A stretch of 64,000 nucleotides of DNA from Gordius sp. MW1 (Eukaryota > Nematomorpha > Gordioida > Gordea > Gordiidae): the NCBI GenBank assembly GCA_964036665.1, contig OZ038532.1, forward strand, positions 13,906,537-13,970,536, given 5' to 3'. Of this stretch, positions 11,901-24,735 are shown piece by piece. The position numbers and the translations under genes are program-made. The notes beneath the pieces were generated by a model that ran no database searches, had not been told where the DNA came from, and was given only the letters and a program-made list of their open reading frames with translations. Position 1 is the stretch's first letter. Every line of letters begins with the position of its first letter.

Positions 11901-12650
11901 TTCATGCTCTTTCACATAGAGTTGAAAAAAATAAATATTTTTACCTCAAAATTTTTCACATATTTTTCTTTGAACCGTATTCATCCGATGAAAGTTGTCG
12001 TTTTCAGACGTGGTTTCTATGATGCCAAGTAAATATTTATCAGAATCAGAGAAATGTTACTTTGAAATCATGATCGCATAGTGCATTTTTGAAAAATTAA
12101 AGACTCACGTTGCGATACAACAAACTAATCGCAACAATAAAACGTTGTCTTTTGTCAAAATGAATAGTTCTGGCAGCTTAAAACCTCTTTTCGGAAGTAA
12201 ATCGAGGATAATAGGATTCTCAAATTGGCTTACTTTTATATATTTTTTCATGCTCTTTCACATAGAATCGAAAAAAATAAATATTTTTACCTCAAAATTT
12301 TTCACATATTTTTCTTTCAACCGTATGCATCCGATGAGAGTTATCGTTTTCAGACGTGGTTTCGATGATAAAAAGTAAAATTTATCAGAATCAGAAAACT
12401 ATTACTTTAAAATCATGATCGCATAGTGCATTTTTGAAAAATTAAGCACTCACGTTGCGATACAACAAACTAATCGCAACAATAAAACGTTGTCTTTTGT
12501 CAAAATGATAGTTCTCGCAGCTTAAAACCTCTTTTCGGAAGTTTATCGAGGATAATAGGATTCTCAAATTGGCTTACTTTTATATATTTTTTCATGCTCT
12601 TTCACATAGAATCGAAAAAAATAAATATTTTTACCTCAAAATTTTTCACA
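8932..12650 (+). repeat. Tetramer HOR, 1,376 bp, two full copies plus a partial third
   Basis: Units start at 8,932, 10,308 and 11,684, spaced by exactly 1,376 bp. The order is a (CACTTGCG, GGAATTTTATCGAGGG, TATGATGCC end), e' (AGTAAATATT, AAAGACTCACG, GAATAG, GAGAGTTATCG), f' (GTTTATCGAGG, CACAGATTTTT) and x (GATCAAAC loop, AATACAACG). One visible difference is TTCACGCAG near 11,478 against TTCTCGCAG in the previous unit. The third unit runs through its GAATAG monomer and into the c-type monomer at 12,374, and diverges where c reads CACATTTTTTC. Confidence 0.85.
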
Positions 12651-14090
12651 TTTTTTCTTTGAACCGTATTCATCCGATGAAAGTTGTCGTTTTCAGACGT
12701 GGTTTCTATGATCCCAAATAAAAATTTATCAGAATCAGAGAAATGTTACTTTGAAATCATGATCGCATAGTGCATTTTTGAAAAATTAAGCACTCACTTG
12801 CAATACAACAAACTAATCGCAACAATAAAACGTTGTCTTTTGTCAAAATGATAGTTCTCGCAGCTTAAAACCTCTTTTCGGAATTTTATCGAGGGTAATA
12901 GGATTCTCAAATTGGCTTACTTTTATATATTTTTTCATGCTCTTTCACATAGAATTGAAAAAAATAAATATTTTTACCTCAAAATTTTTCACATATTTTT
13001 CTTTCAACCGTATGCATCCGATGAAAGTTGTCGTTTTCAGACGTGGTTTCGATGGTAAAAAGTAAAAATTTATCAGAATCAGAAAACTATTACTTTGAAA
13101 TCATGATCGCATAGAGCCATTTTCAAAAATTAAGCATCACGTTGCGATACAACAAACTAATCGCAACAATAAAACGTTGTCTTTTGTCAAAATGATAGTT
13201 CTCGCAGCTTAAAACCTCTTTTCGGAAGTCAATCGAGGATAATAGGATTCTCAAATTGGCTTACTTTTATATATTTTTTCATGCTCTTTCACATAGAATC
13301 GAAAAAAATAAATATTTTTACCTCAAAATTTTTCACATATTTTTCTTTCAACCGTATGCATCCGATGAGAGTTATCGTTTTCAGACGTGGTTTCGATGAT
13401 AAAAAGTAAAATTTATCAGAATCAGAAAACTATTACTTTAAAATCATGATCGCATAGTGCATTTTTGAAAAATTAAGCACTCACGTTGCGATACAACAAA
13501 CTAATCGCAACAATAAAACGTTGTCTTTTGTCAAAATGATAGTTCTCGCAGCTTAAAACCTCTTTTCGGAAGTTTATCGAGAATAATAGGATTCTCAAAT
13601 TGGCTTACTTTTATATATTTTTTCATGCTCTTTCACATAGAATCGAAAAAAATAAATATTTTTACCTCAAAATTTTTCACATTTTTTCTTTGAACCGTAT
13701 TCATCCGATGAAAGTTGTCGTTTTCAGACGTGGTTTCTATGATCCCAAATAAAAATTTATCAGAATCAGAGAAATGTTACTTTGAAATCATGATCGCATA
13801 GTGCATTTTTGAAAAATTAAGCACTCACTTGCGATACAACAAACTAATCGCAACAATAAAACGTTGTCTTTTGTCAAAATGATAGTTCTCGCAGCTTAAA
13901 ACCTCTTTTCGAATTTTATCGAGGGTAATAGGATTCTCAAATTGGCTTACTTTTATATATTTTTTCATGCTCTTTCACATAGAATTGAAAAAAATAAATA
14001 TTTTTACCTCAAAATTTTTCACATATTTTTCTTTCAACCGTATGCATCCGATGAAAGTTGTCGTTTTCAGACGTGGTTTCGATGGTAAAA
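12374..14090 (+). repeat. c-a-b trimer repeat, ~1,030 bp, under two copies
   Basis: The c monomer (GTTTATCG, CACATTTTTTC, end CCCAAATA) starts at 12,374 and again at 13,405. The a monomer (CACTTGC, GGAATTTTATCGAGGG) starts at 12,717 and again at 13,748, where two G's are lost (TTTTCGAATTTT). The b monomer follows only the first a; the second a is followed by a d monomer (GTTGTAGTTTTC). Confidence 0.75.
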
Positions 14091-15466
14091 AGTAAAAATT
14101 TATCAGAATCAGAAAACTATTACTTTGAAATCATGATCGCATAGAGCCATTTTCAAAAATTAAGCATCACGTTGCGATACAACAAACTAATCGCAACAAT
14201 AAAACGTTGTCTTTTGTCAAAATGATAGTTCTCGCAGCTTAAAACCTCTTTTCGGAAGTCAATCGAGGATAATAGGATTCTCAAATTGGCTTACTTTTAT
14301 ATATTTTTTCATGCTCTTTCACATAGAATCGAAAAAAATAAATATTTTTACCTCAAAATTTTTCACATATTTTTCTTTGAACCGTATTCATCCGATGAAA
14401 GTTGTAGTTTTCAGACGTGGTTTCTATGATCCCAAGTAAAAATTTATCAGAATCAGAGAAATGTTACTTTGAAATCATGATCGCATAGTGTATTTTTGAA
14501 AAATTAAAGACTCACGTTGCGATACAACAAACTAATCGCAACAATAAAACGTTGTCTTTTGTCAAAATGAATAGTTCTGGCAGCTTAAAACCTCTTTTCG
14601 GAAGTAAATCGAGGATAATAGGATTCTCAAATTGGCTTACTTTTATATATTTTTTCATGCTCTTTCACATAGAATCGAAAAAAATAAATATTTTTACCTC
14701 AAAATTTTTCACATATTTTTCTTTGAACCGTATGCATCCGATGAGAGTTATCGTTTTCAGACGTGGTTTCGATGATAAAAAGTAAAAATTTATCAGAATC
14801 AGAAAACTATTACTTTAAAATCATGATCGCATAGTGCATTTTTAAAAAATTAAGCACTCACGTTGCGATACAACAAACTAATCGCAACAATAAAACGTTG
14901 TCTTTTGTCAAAATGATAGTTATCGCAGCTTAAAACCTCTTTTCGGAAATCGAGGATAATAGGATTCTCAAATTGGCTTACTTTTATATATTTTTTCATG
15001 CTCTTTCACATAGAATTGAAAAAAATAAATATTCTACCTCAAAATTTTTCACATATTTTTCTTTGAACCGTATTCATCCGATGAAAGTTATCGTTTTCAG
15101 ACGTGGTTTCTATGAACCCAAGTAAAAATTTATCAGAAACAGAGAAATGTTACTTTGAAATGATGATCGCATAGGGCATTTTTGAAAAATTAAACACTCA
15201 CGTTGAGGTACAACAAACTAATCGCAACAATAAAACGTTGTCTTTTGTCAAAATGAATAGTTCTGGCAGCTTAAAACCTCTTTTCGGAAGTAAATCGAGG
15301 ATAATAGGATTCTCAAATTGGCTTACTTTTATATATTTTTTAATGCTCTTTCACATAGAATCGAAAAAAATAAATATTTTTACCTCAAAATTTTTCACAT
15401 ATTTTTCTTTCAACCGTATGCATCCGATGAAAGTTGTCGTTTTCAGACGTGGTTTCGATGGTAAAA

Positions 15467-18400
15467 AGTAAAAATTTATCAGAATCAGAAAACTATTACT
15501 TTGAAATCATGATCGCATAGAGCCATTTTCAAAAATTAAGCATCACGTTGCGATACAACAAACTAATCGCAACAATAAAACGTTGTCTTTTGTCAAAATG
15601 ATAGTTCTCGCAGCTTAAAACCTCTTTTCGGAAGTCAATCGAGGATAATAGGATTCTCAAATTGGCTTACTTTTATATATTTTTTCATGCTCTTTCACAT
15701 AGAGAAAAAAATAAATATTTTTACCTCAAAATTTTTCACATATTTTTCTTTGAACCGTATTCATCCGATGAAAGTTGTAGTTTTCAGACGTGGTTTCTAT
15801 GATCCCAAGTAAAAATTTATCAGAATCAGAGAAATGTTACTTTGAAATCATGATCGCATAGTGTATTTTTGAAAAATTAAAGACTCACGTTGCGATACAA
15901 CAAACTAATCGCAACAATAAAACGTTGTCTTTTGTCAAAATGAATAGTTCTGGCAGCTTAAAACCTCTTTTCGGAAGTAAATCGAGGATAATAGGATTCT
16001 CAAATTGGCTTACTTTTATATATTTTTTCATGCTCTTTCACATAGAATCGAAAAAAATAAATATTTTTACCTCAAAATTTTTCACATATTTTTCTTTGAA
16101 CCGTATGCATCCGATGAGAGTTATCGTTTTCAGACGTGGTTTCGATGATAAAAAGTAAAAATTTATCAGAATCAGAAAACTATTACTTTAAAATCATGAT
16201 CGCATAGTGCATTTTTAAAAAATTAAGCACTCACGTTGCGATACAACAAACTAATCGCAACAATAAAACGTTGTCTTTTGTCAAAATGATAGTTATCGCA
16301 GCTTAAAACCTCTTTTCGGAAATCGAGGATAATAGGATTCTCAAATTGGCTTACTTTTATATATTTTTTCATGCTCTTTCACATAGAATTGAAAAAAATA
16401 AATATTCTACCTCAAAATTTTTCACATATTTTTCTTTGAACCGTATTCATCCGATGAAAGTTATCGTTTTCAGACGTGGTTTCTATGAACCCAAGTAAAA
16501 ATTTATCAGAATCAGAGAAATGTTACTTTGAAATGATGATCGCATAGGGCATTTTTGAAAAATTAAACACTCACGTTGCGGTACAACAAACTAATCGCAA
16601 CAATAAAACGTTGTCTTTTGTCAAAATGAATAGTTCTGGCAGCTTAAAACCTCTTTTCGGAAGTAAATCGAGGATAATAGGATTCTCAAATTGGCTTACT
16701 TTATATATTTTTTAATGCTCTTTCACATAGAATCGAAAAAAATAAATATTTTTACCTCAAAATTTTTCACATATTTTTCTTTCAACCGTATGCATCCGAT
16801 GAAAGTTGTCGTTTTCAGACGTGGTTTCGATGGTAAAAAGTAAAATTTATCAGAATCAGAAAACTATTACTTTGAAATCATGATCGCATAGAGCCATTTT
16901 CAAAAATTAAGCATCACGTTGCGATACAACAAACTAATCGCAACAATAAAACGTTGTCTTTTGTCAAAATGATAGTTCTCGCAGCTTAAAACCTCTTTTC
17001 GGAAGTCAATCGAGGATAATAGGATTCTCAAATTGGCTTACTTTTATATATTTTTTCATGCTCTTTCACATAGAATTGAAAAAAATAAATATTTTTACCT
17101 CAAAATTTTTCACATATTTTTCTTTGAACCGTATTCATCCGATGAAAGTTGTCGTTTTCAGACGTGGTTTCTATGATCCCAAGTAAAAATTTATCAGAAT
17201 CAGAGAAATGTTACTTTGTAATCATGATCGCATAGTGCATTTTTGAGAAATTAAGCACTCACGTTGCGATACAACAAACTAATCGCAACAATAACGTTGT
17301 CTTTTGTCAAAATGATAGTTCTCGCAGCTTAAAACCTCTATTCGGAAGTCAATCGAGGATAATAGGATTCTCAAATTGGCTTACTTTTATATATTTTTTC
17401 ATGCTCTTTCACATAGAATTGAAAAAAATAAATATTTTTACCTCAAAATTTTTCACATATTTTTCTTTGAACCGTATTCATCCGATGAAAGTTGTCGTTT
17501 TCAGACGTGGTTTCTATGATCCCAAGTAAAAATTTATCAGAATCAGAGAAATGTTACTTTATAATCATGATCGCATAGTGCATTTTTGAAAAATTAAACA
17601 CTCACGTTGCGATACAACAAACTAATCGCAACAATAAAACGTTGTCTTTTGTCAAAATGAATAGTTCTGGCAGCTTAAAACCTCTTTTCATAAGTAAATC
17701 GAGGATAATAGGATTCTCAAATTGGCTTACTTTTATATATTTTTTCATGCTCTTTCACATAGAATTGAAAAAAATAAATATTTTTACCTCAAAATTTTTC
17801 ACATATTTTTCTTTGAATCGTATTCATCCGATGAAAGTTGTCGTTTTCAGACGTGGTTTCTATGATCCCAAGTAAAAATTTATCAGAATCTGAAAACTAT
17901 TACTTTGAAATCATGATCGCATAGTGCATTTTTGAAAAATTAAGCACTCACGTTGCGATACAACAAACTAATCGCAACAATAAAACGTTCTCTTTTGTCA
18001 AAATGATAGTTCTCGCAGCTTAAAACCTCTTTTCGGAAGTCAATCGAGGATAATAGGATTCTCAAATTGGCTTACTTTTATATATTTTTTCATGCTCTTT
18101 CACATAGAATTGAAAAAAATAAATATTTTTACCTCAAAATTTTTCACATATTTTTCTTTGAACCGTATTCATCCGATGAAAGTTGTCGTTTTCAGACGTG
18201 GTTTCTATGATCCCAATTAAAAATTTATCAGAATCTGAAAACTATTACTTTGAAATCATGATCGCATAGAGCCATTTTCAAAAATTAAGCATCACGTTGC
18301 GATACAACAAACTAATCGCAACAATAAAACGTTGTCTTTTGTCAAAATGATAGTTCTCGCAGCTTAAAACCTCTTTTCGGAAGTCAATCGAGGATAATAG

Positions 18401-20623
18401 GATTCTCAAATTGGCTTACTTTTATATATTTTTTCATGCTCTTTCACATAGAATGGAAAAAAATAAATATTCTAACTCAAAATTTTTCACATATTTTTCT
18501 TTGAACCGTATTCATCTGATGAAAGTCATCGTTTTCAGACGTGGTTTCTATGAACCCAAGTAAAAATTTATCAGAATCAGAGAAATGTTACTTTAAAATC
18601 ATGATCGCATAGAGCCATTTTCAAAAATTAAGCATCACGTTGCGATACAACAAACTAATCGCAACAATAAAACGTTGTCTTTTGTCAAAATGAATAGTTC
18701 TGGCAGCTTAAAACCTCTTTTCGGAAGTAAATCGAGGATAATAGGATTCTCAAATTGGCTTACTTTTATATATTTTTTCATGCTCTTTCACATAGAATTG
18801 AAAAAAATAAATATTTTTACCTCAAAATTTTTCACATATTTTTCTTTCAACCGTATGCATCCGATGAGAGTTGTCGTTTTCAGACGTGGTTTCGATGATA
18901 AAAAGTAAAAATTTATCAGAATCAGAAAACTATTACTTAAAAATCATGATCGCATAGTGCATTTTTGAAAAATTAAGCACTCACGTTGCGATACAACAAA
19001 CTAATCGCAACAATAAAACGTTGTCTTTTGTCAAAATGATAGTTCTCGCAGCTTAAAACCTCTTTTCGGAAGTCAATCGAGGATAATAGGAATCTCAAAT
19101 TGGCTTACTTTTATATATTTTTTCATGCTCTTTCAGATAGAATTGAAAAAAATAAATATTTTTACCTCAAAATTTTTCACATATTTTTCTTTCAACCGTA
19201 TGCATCCGATGAAAGTTGTCGTTTTCAGACGTGGTTTCGATGATAAAAAGTAAAAATTTATCAGAATCAGAAAACTATTACTTTGAAATCATGATCGCAT
19301 AGAGCCATTTTCAAAAATTAAGCATCACGTTGCGATACAACAAACTAATCGCAACAATAAAACGTTGTCTTTTGTCAAAATGATAGTTCTCGCAGCTTAA
19401 AACCTCTTTTCGGAAGTCAATCGAGGATAATAGGATTCTCAAATTGGCTTACTTTTATATACTTTTTCATGCTCTTTCACATAGAATTGAAAAAAATAAA
19501 TATTCTTACCTCAAAATTTTTCACATATTTTTCTTTGAAACGTATTCATCCGATGAAAGTTGTCGTTTTCAGACGTGGTTTCTATGATCCCAAGTAAAAA
19601 TTTATCAGAATCAGAGAAATGTTACTTTATAATCATGATCGCATAGTGCATTTTTGAAAAATTAAACACTCACGTTGCGATACAACAAACTAATCGCAAC
19701 AATAAAACGTTGTCTTTTGTCAAAATGAATAGTTCTGGCAGCTTAAAACCTCTTTTCATAAGTAAATCGAGGATAATAGGATTCTCAAATTGGCTTACTT
19801 TTATATATTTTTTCATGCTCTTTCACATAGAATCGAAAAAAATAAATATTTTTACCTCAAAATTTTTCACATATTTTTCTTTGAACCGTATGCATCCGAT
19901 GAGAGTTATCGTTTTCAGACGTGGTTTCGATGATAAAAAGTAAAAATTTATCAGAATCAGAAAACTATTACTTTAAAATCATGATCGCATAGTGCATTTT
20001 TAAAAAATTAAGCACTCACGTTGCGATACAACAAACTAATCGCAACAATAAAACGTTGTCTTTTGTCAAAATGATAGTTATCGCAGCTTAAAACCTCTTT
20101 TCGGAAATCGAGGATAATAGGATTCTCAAATTGGCTTACTTTTATATATTTTTTCATGCTCTTTCACATAGAATTGAAAAAAATAAATATTCTACCTCAA
20201 AATTTTTCACATATTTTTCTTTGAACCGTATTCATCCGATGAAAGTTATCGTTTTCAGACGTGGTTTCTATGAACCCAAGTAAAAATTTATCAGAATCAG
20301 AGAAATGTTACTTTGAAATGATGATCGCATAGGGCATTTTTGAAAAATTAAACACTCACGTTGCGGTACAACAAACTAATCGCAACAATAAAACGTTGTC
20401 TTTTGTCAAAATGAATAGTTCTGGCAGCTTAAAACCTCTTTTCGGAAGTAAATCGAGGATAATAGGATTCTCAAATTGGCTTACTTTATATATTTTTTAA
20501 TGCTCTTTCACATAGAATCGAAAAAAATAAATATTTTTACCTCAAAATTTTTCACATATTTTTCTTTCAACCGTATGCATCCGATGAAAGTTGTCGTTTT
20601 CAGACGTGGTTTCGATGGTAAAA
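15467..20623 (+). repeat. 15-mer HOR unit, 5,157 bp (first)
   Basis: Order d' e f g' h i j k l m n o p f g'. Markers: d' CATAGAGAAAAAAAT and GTTGTAGTTTTC; g' CTTACTTTATATA (one T lost); h AGAGCC with GATCCC end; i TTTGTAATC and AATAACGTTG; j TTTATAATC and TTTCATAAG; k ACGTTCTC; l AATGGAAAA and CATCTGATG; m GAGAGTTGTCG; n TCAGATAGAAT; o TATACTTTTTC and GAAACG; p combines the 5' part of j with the 3' part of e. Start-to-start spacing to the next h (20,624) is exactly 5,157 bp. Confidence 0.87.
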
Positions 20624-23600
20624 AGTAAAATTTATCAGAATCAGAAAACTATTACTTTGAAATCATGATCGCATAGAGCCATTTTCAAAAATTAAGCATC
20701 ACGTTGCGATACAACAAACTAATCGCAACAATAAAACGTTGTCTTTTGTCAAAATGATAGTTCTCGCAGCTTAAAACCTCTTTTCGGAAGTCAATCGAGG
20801 ATAATAGGATTCTCAAATTGGCTTACTTTTATATATTTTTTCATGCTCTTTCACATAGAATCGAAAAAAATAAATATTTTTACCTCAAAATTTTTCACAT
20901 ATTTTTCTTTGAACCGTATTCATCCGATGAAAGTTGTCGTTTTCAGACGTGGTTTCTATGATCCCAAGTAAAAATTTATCAGAATCAGAGAAATGTTACT
21001 TTGTAATCATGATCGCATAGTGCATTTTTGAGAAATTAAGCACTCACGTTGCGATACAACAAACTAATCGCAACAATAAAACGTTCTCTTTTGTCAAAAT
21101 GATAGTTCTCGCAGCTTAAAACCTCTTTTCGGAAGTCAATCGAGGATAATAGGATTCTCAAATTGGCTTACTTTTATATATTTTTTCATGCTCTTTCACA
21201 TAGAATTGAAAAAAATAAATATTTTTACCTCAAAATTTTTCACATATTTTTCTTTGAACCGTATTCATCCGATGAAAGTTGTCGTTTTCAGACGTGGTTT
21301 CTATGATCCCAATTAAAAATTTATCAGAATCTGAAAACTATTACTTTGAAATCATGATCGCATAGAGCCATTTTCAAAAATTAAGCATCACGTTGCGATA
21401 CAACAAACTAATCGCAACAATAAAACGTTGTCTTTTGTCAAAATGATAGTTCTCGCAGCTTAAAACCTCTTTTCGGAAGTCAATCGAGGATAATAGGATT
21501 CTCAAATTGGCTTACTTTTATATATTTTTTCATGCTCTTTCACATAGAATGGAAAAAAATAAATATTCTAACTCAAAATTTTTCACATTTATTTCTTTGA
21601 ACCGTATTCATCTGATGAAAGTCATCGTTTTCAGACGTGGTTTCTATGAACCCAAGTAAAAATTTATCAGAATCAGAGAAATGTTACTTTAAAATCATGA
21701 TCGCATAGAGCCATTTTCAAAAATTAAGCATCACGTTGCGATACAACAAACTAATCGCAACAATAAAACGTTGTCTTTTGTCAAAATGAATAGTTCTGGC
21801 AGCTTAAAACCTCTTTTCGGAAGTAAATCGAGGATAATAGGATTCTCAAATTGGCTTACTTTTATATATTTTTTCATGCTCTTTCACATAGAATTGAAAA
21901 AAATAAATATTTTTACCTCAAAATTTTTCACATATTTTTCTTTCAACCGTATGCATCCGATGAGAGTTGTCGTTTTCAGACGTGGTTTCGATGATAAAAA
22001 GTAAAAATTTATCAGAATCAGAAAACTATTACTTAAAAATCATGATCGCATAGTGCATTTTTGAAAAATTAAGCACTCACGTTGCGATACAACAAACTAA
22101 TCGCAACAATAAAACGTTGTCTTTTGTCAAAATGATAGTTCTCGCAGCTTAAAACCTCTTTTCGGAAGTCAATCGAGGATAATAGGAATCTCAAATTGGC
22201 TTACTTTTATATATTTTTTCATGCTCTTTCAGATAGAATTGAAAAAAATAAATATTTTTACCTCAAAATTTTTCACATATTTTTCTTTCAACCGTATGCA
22301 TCCGATGAAAGTTGTCGTTTTCAGACGTGGTTTCGATGATAAAAAGTAAAAATTTATCAGAATCAGAAAACTATTACTTTGAAATCATGATCGCATAGAG
22401 CCATTTTCAAAAATTAAGCATCACGTTGCGATACAACAAACTAATCGCAACAATAAAACGTTGTCTTTTGTCAAAATGATAGTTCTCGCAGCTTAAAACC
22501 TCTTTTCGGAAGTCAATCGAGGATAATAGGATTCTCAAATTGGCTTACTTTTATATACTTTTTCATGCTCTTTCACATAGAATTGAAAAAAATAAATATT
22601 CTTACCTCAAAATTTTTCACATATTTTTCTTTGAAACGTATTCATCCGATGAAAGTTGTCGTTTTCAGACGTGGTTTCTATGATCCCAAGTAAAAATTTA
22701 TCAGAATCAGAGAAATGTTACTTTATAATCATGATCGCATAGTGCATTTTTGAAAAATTAAACACTCACGTTGCGATACAACAAACTAATCGCAACAATA
22801 AAACGTTGTCTTTTGTCAAAATGAATAGTTCTGGCAGCTTAAAACCTCTTTTCATAAGTAAATCGAGGATAATAGGATTCTCAAATTGGCTTACTTTTAT
22901 ATATTTTTTCATGCTCTTTCACATAGAATCGAAAAAAATAAATATTTTTACCTCAAAATTTTTCACATATTTTTCTTTGAACCGTATGCATCCGATGAGA
23001 GTTATCGTTTTCAGACGTGGTTTCGATGATAAAAAGTAAAAATTTATCAGAATCAGAAAACTATTACTTTAAAATCATGATCGCATAGTGCATTTTTAAA
23101 AAATTAAGCACTCACGTTGCGATACAACAAACTAATCGCAACAATAAAACGTTGTCTTTTGTCAAAATGATAGTTATCGCAGCTTAAAACCTCTTTTCGG
23201 AAATCGAGGATAATAGGATTCTCAAATTGGCTTACTTTTATATATTTTTTCATGCTCTTTCACATAGAATTGAAAAAAATAAATATTCTACCTCAAAATT
23301 TTTCACATATTTTTCTTTGAACCGTATTCATCCGATGAAAGTTATCGTTTTCAGACGTGGTTTCTATGAACCCAAGTAAAAATTTATCAGAATCAGAGAA
23401 ATGTTACTTTGAAATGATGATCGCATAGGGCATTTTTGAAAAATTAAACACTCACGTTGCGGTACAACAAACTAATCGCAACAATAAAACGTTGTCTTTT
23501 GTCAAAATGAATAGTTCTGGCAGCTTAAAACCTCTTTTCGGAAGTAAATCGAGGATAATAGGATTCTCAAATTGGCTTACTTTATATATTTTTTAATGCT

Positions 23601-23719
23601 CTTTCACATAGAATCGAAAAAAATAAATATTTTTACCTCAAAATTTTTCACATATTTTTCTTTCAACCGTATGCATCCGATGAAAGTTGTCGTTTTCAGA
23701 CGTGGTTTCGATGGTAAAA
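20624..23719 (+). repeat. 9-mer HOR unit, 3,096 bp, derived from the 11-mer core by loss of two monomers
   Basis: Order h i/k l m n o p f g'. The second monomer begins as i (TTTGTAATC, TTTTTGAGAAATT) and ends as k (ACGTTCTC, CCCAATTA), so j is missing along with one i/k equivalent. The switch lies between about 21,032 and 21,080, a span that contains the inverted repeat. A private CACATTTATTTC in l (near 21,590) is seen only here. Confidence 0.85.
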
Positions 23720-24735
23720 AGTAAAATTTATCAGAATCAGAAAACTATTACTTTGAAATCATGATCGCATAGAGCCATTTTCAAAAATTAAGCATCACGT
23801 TGCGATACAACAAACTAATCGCAACAATAAAACGTTGTCTTTTGTCAAAATGATAGTTCTCGCAGCTTAAAACCTCTTTTCGGAAGTCAATCGAGGATAA
23901 TAGGATTCTCAAATTGGCTTACTTTTATATATTTTTTCATGCTCTTTCACATAGAATCGAAAAAAATAAATATTTTTACCTCAAAATTTTTCACATATTT
24001 TTCTTTGAACCGTATTCATCCGATGAAAGTTGTCGTTTTCAGACGTGGTTTCTATGATCCCAAGTAAAAATTTATCAGAATCAGAGAAATGTTACTTTGT
24101 AATCATGATCGCATAGTGCATTTTTGAGAAATTAAGCACTCACGTTGCGATACAACAAACTAATCGCAACAATAACGTTGTCTTTTGTCAAAATGATAGT
24201 TCTCGCAGCTTAAAACCTCTATTCGGAAGTCAATCGAGGATAATAGGATTCTCAAATTGGCTTACTTTTATATATTTTTTCATGCTCTTTCACATAGAAT
24301 TGAAAAAAATAAATATTTTTACCTCAAAATTTTTCACATATTTTTCTTTGAACCGTATTCATCCGATGAAAGTTGTCGTTTTCAGACGTGGTTTCTATGA
24401 TCCCAAGTAAAAATTTATCAGAATCAGAGAAATGTTACTTTATAATCATGATCGCATAGTGCATTTTTGAAAAATTAAACACTCACGTTGCGATACAACA
24501 AACTAATCGCAACAATAAAACGTTGTCTTTTGTCAAAATGAATAGTTCTGGCAGCTTAAAACCTCTTTTCGGAAGTAAATCGAGGATAATAGGATTCTCA
24601 AATTGGCTTACTTTTATATATTTTTTCATGCTCTTTCACATAGAATTGAAAAAAATAAATATTTTTACCTCAAAATTTTTCACATATTTTTCTTTGAACC
24701 GTATTCATCCGATGAAAGTTGTCGTTTTCAGACGT
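23720..24735 (+). repeat. h-i-j/c trimer at the end of the 35-monomer segment
   Basis: Monomers h and i are as in the 15-mer. The third monomer has the j 5' module (TTTATAATC, AAACACTCACG, GAATAG) but TTTCGGAAG instead of TTTCATAAG, and ends CCCAAATA like c. This mosaic monomer carries the junction between the two 12,035-bp copies. Confidence 0.8.

Larger units (their letters stand above)
12700..24735 (+). repeat. 12,035-bp, 35-monomer segment, copy 1
   Basis: Monomer order is a b c a' d e f g | d' e f g' h i j k l m n o p f g' | h i/k l m n o p f g' | h i j/c. Homologous points recur 12,035 bp later: 12,711 with 24,746, 15,467 with 27,502, and the open frames at 14,552, 15,238, 15,925, 17,642, 18,675 and 19,710 with those at 26,587, 27,273, 27,960, 29,677, 30,710 and 31,745. 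12,035 bp is 35 x 343.9. The left junction lies in identical sequence between about 12,660 and 12,711: upstream, copy one has CACATTTTTTC and the copy-two junction has CACATATTTTTC. Confidence 0.88.
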
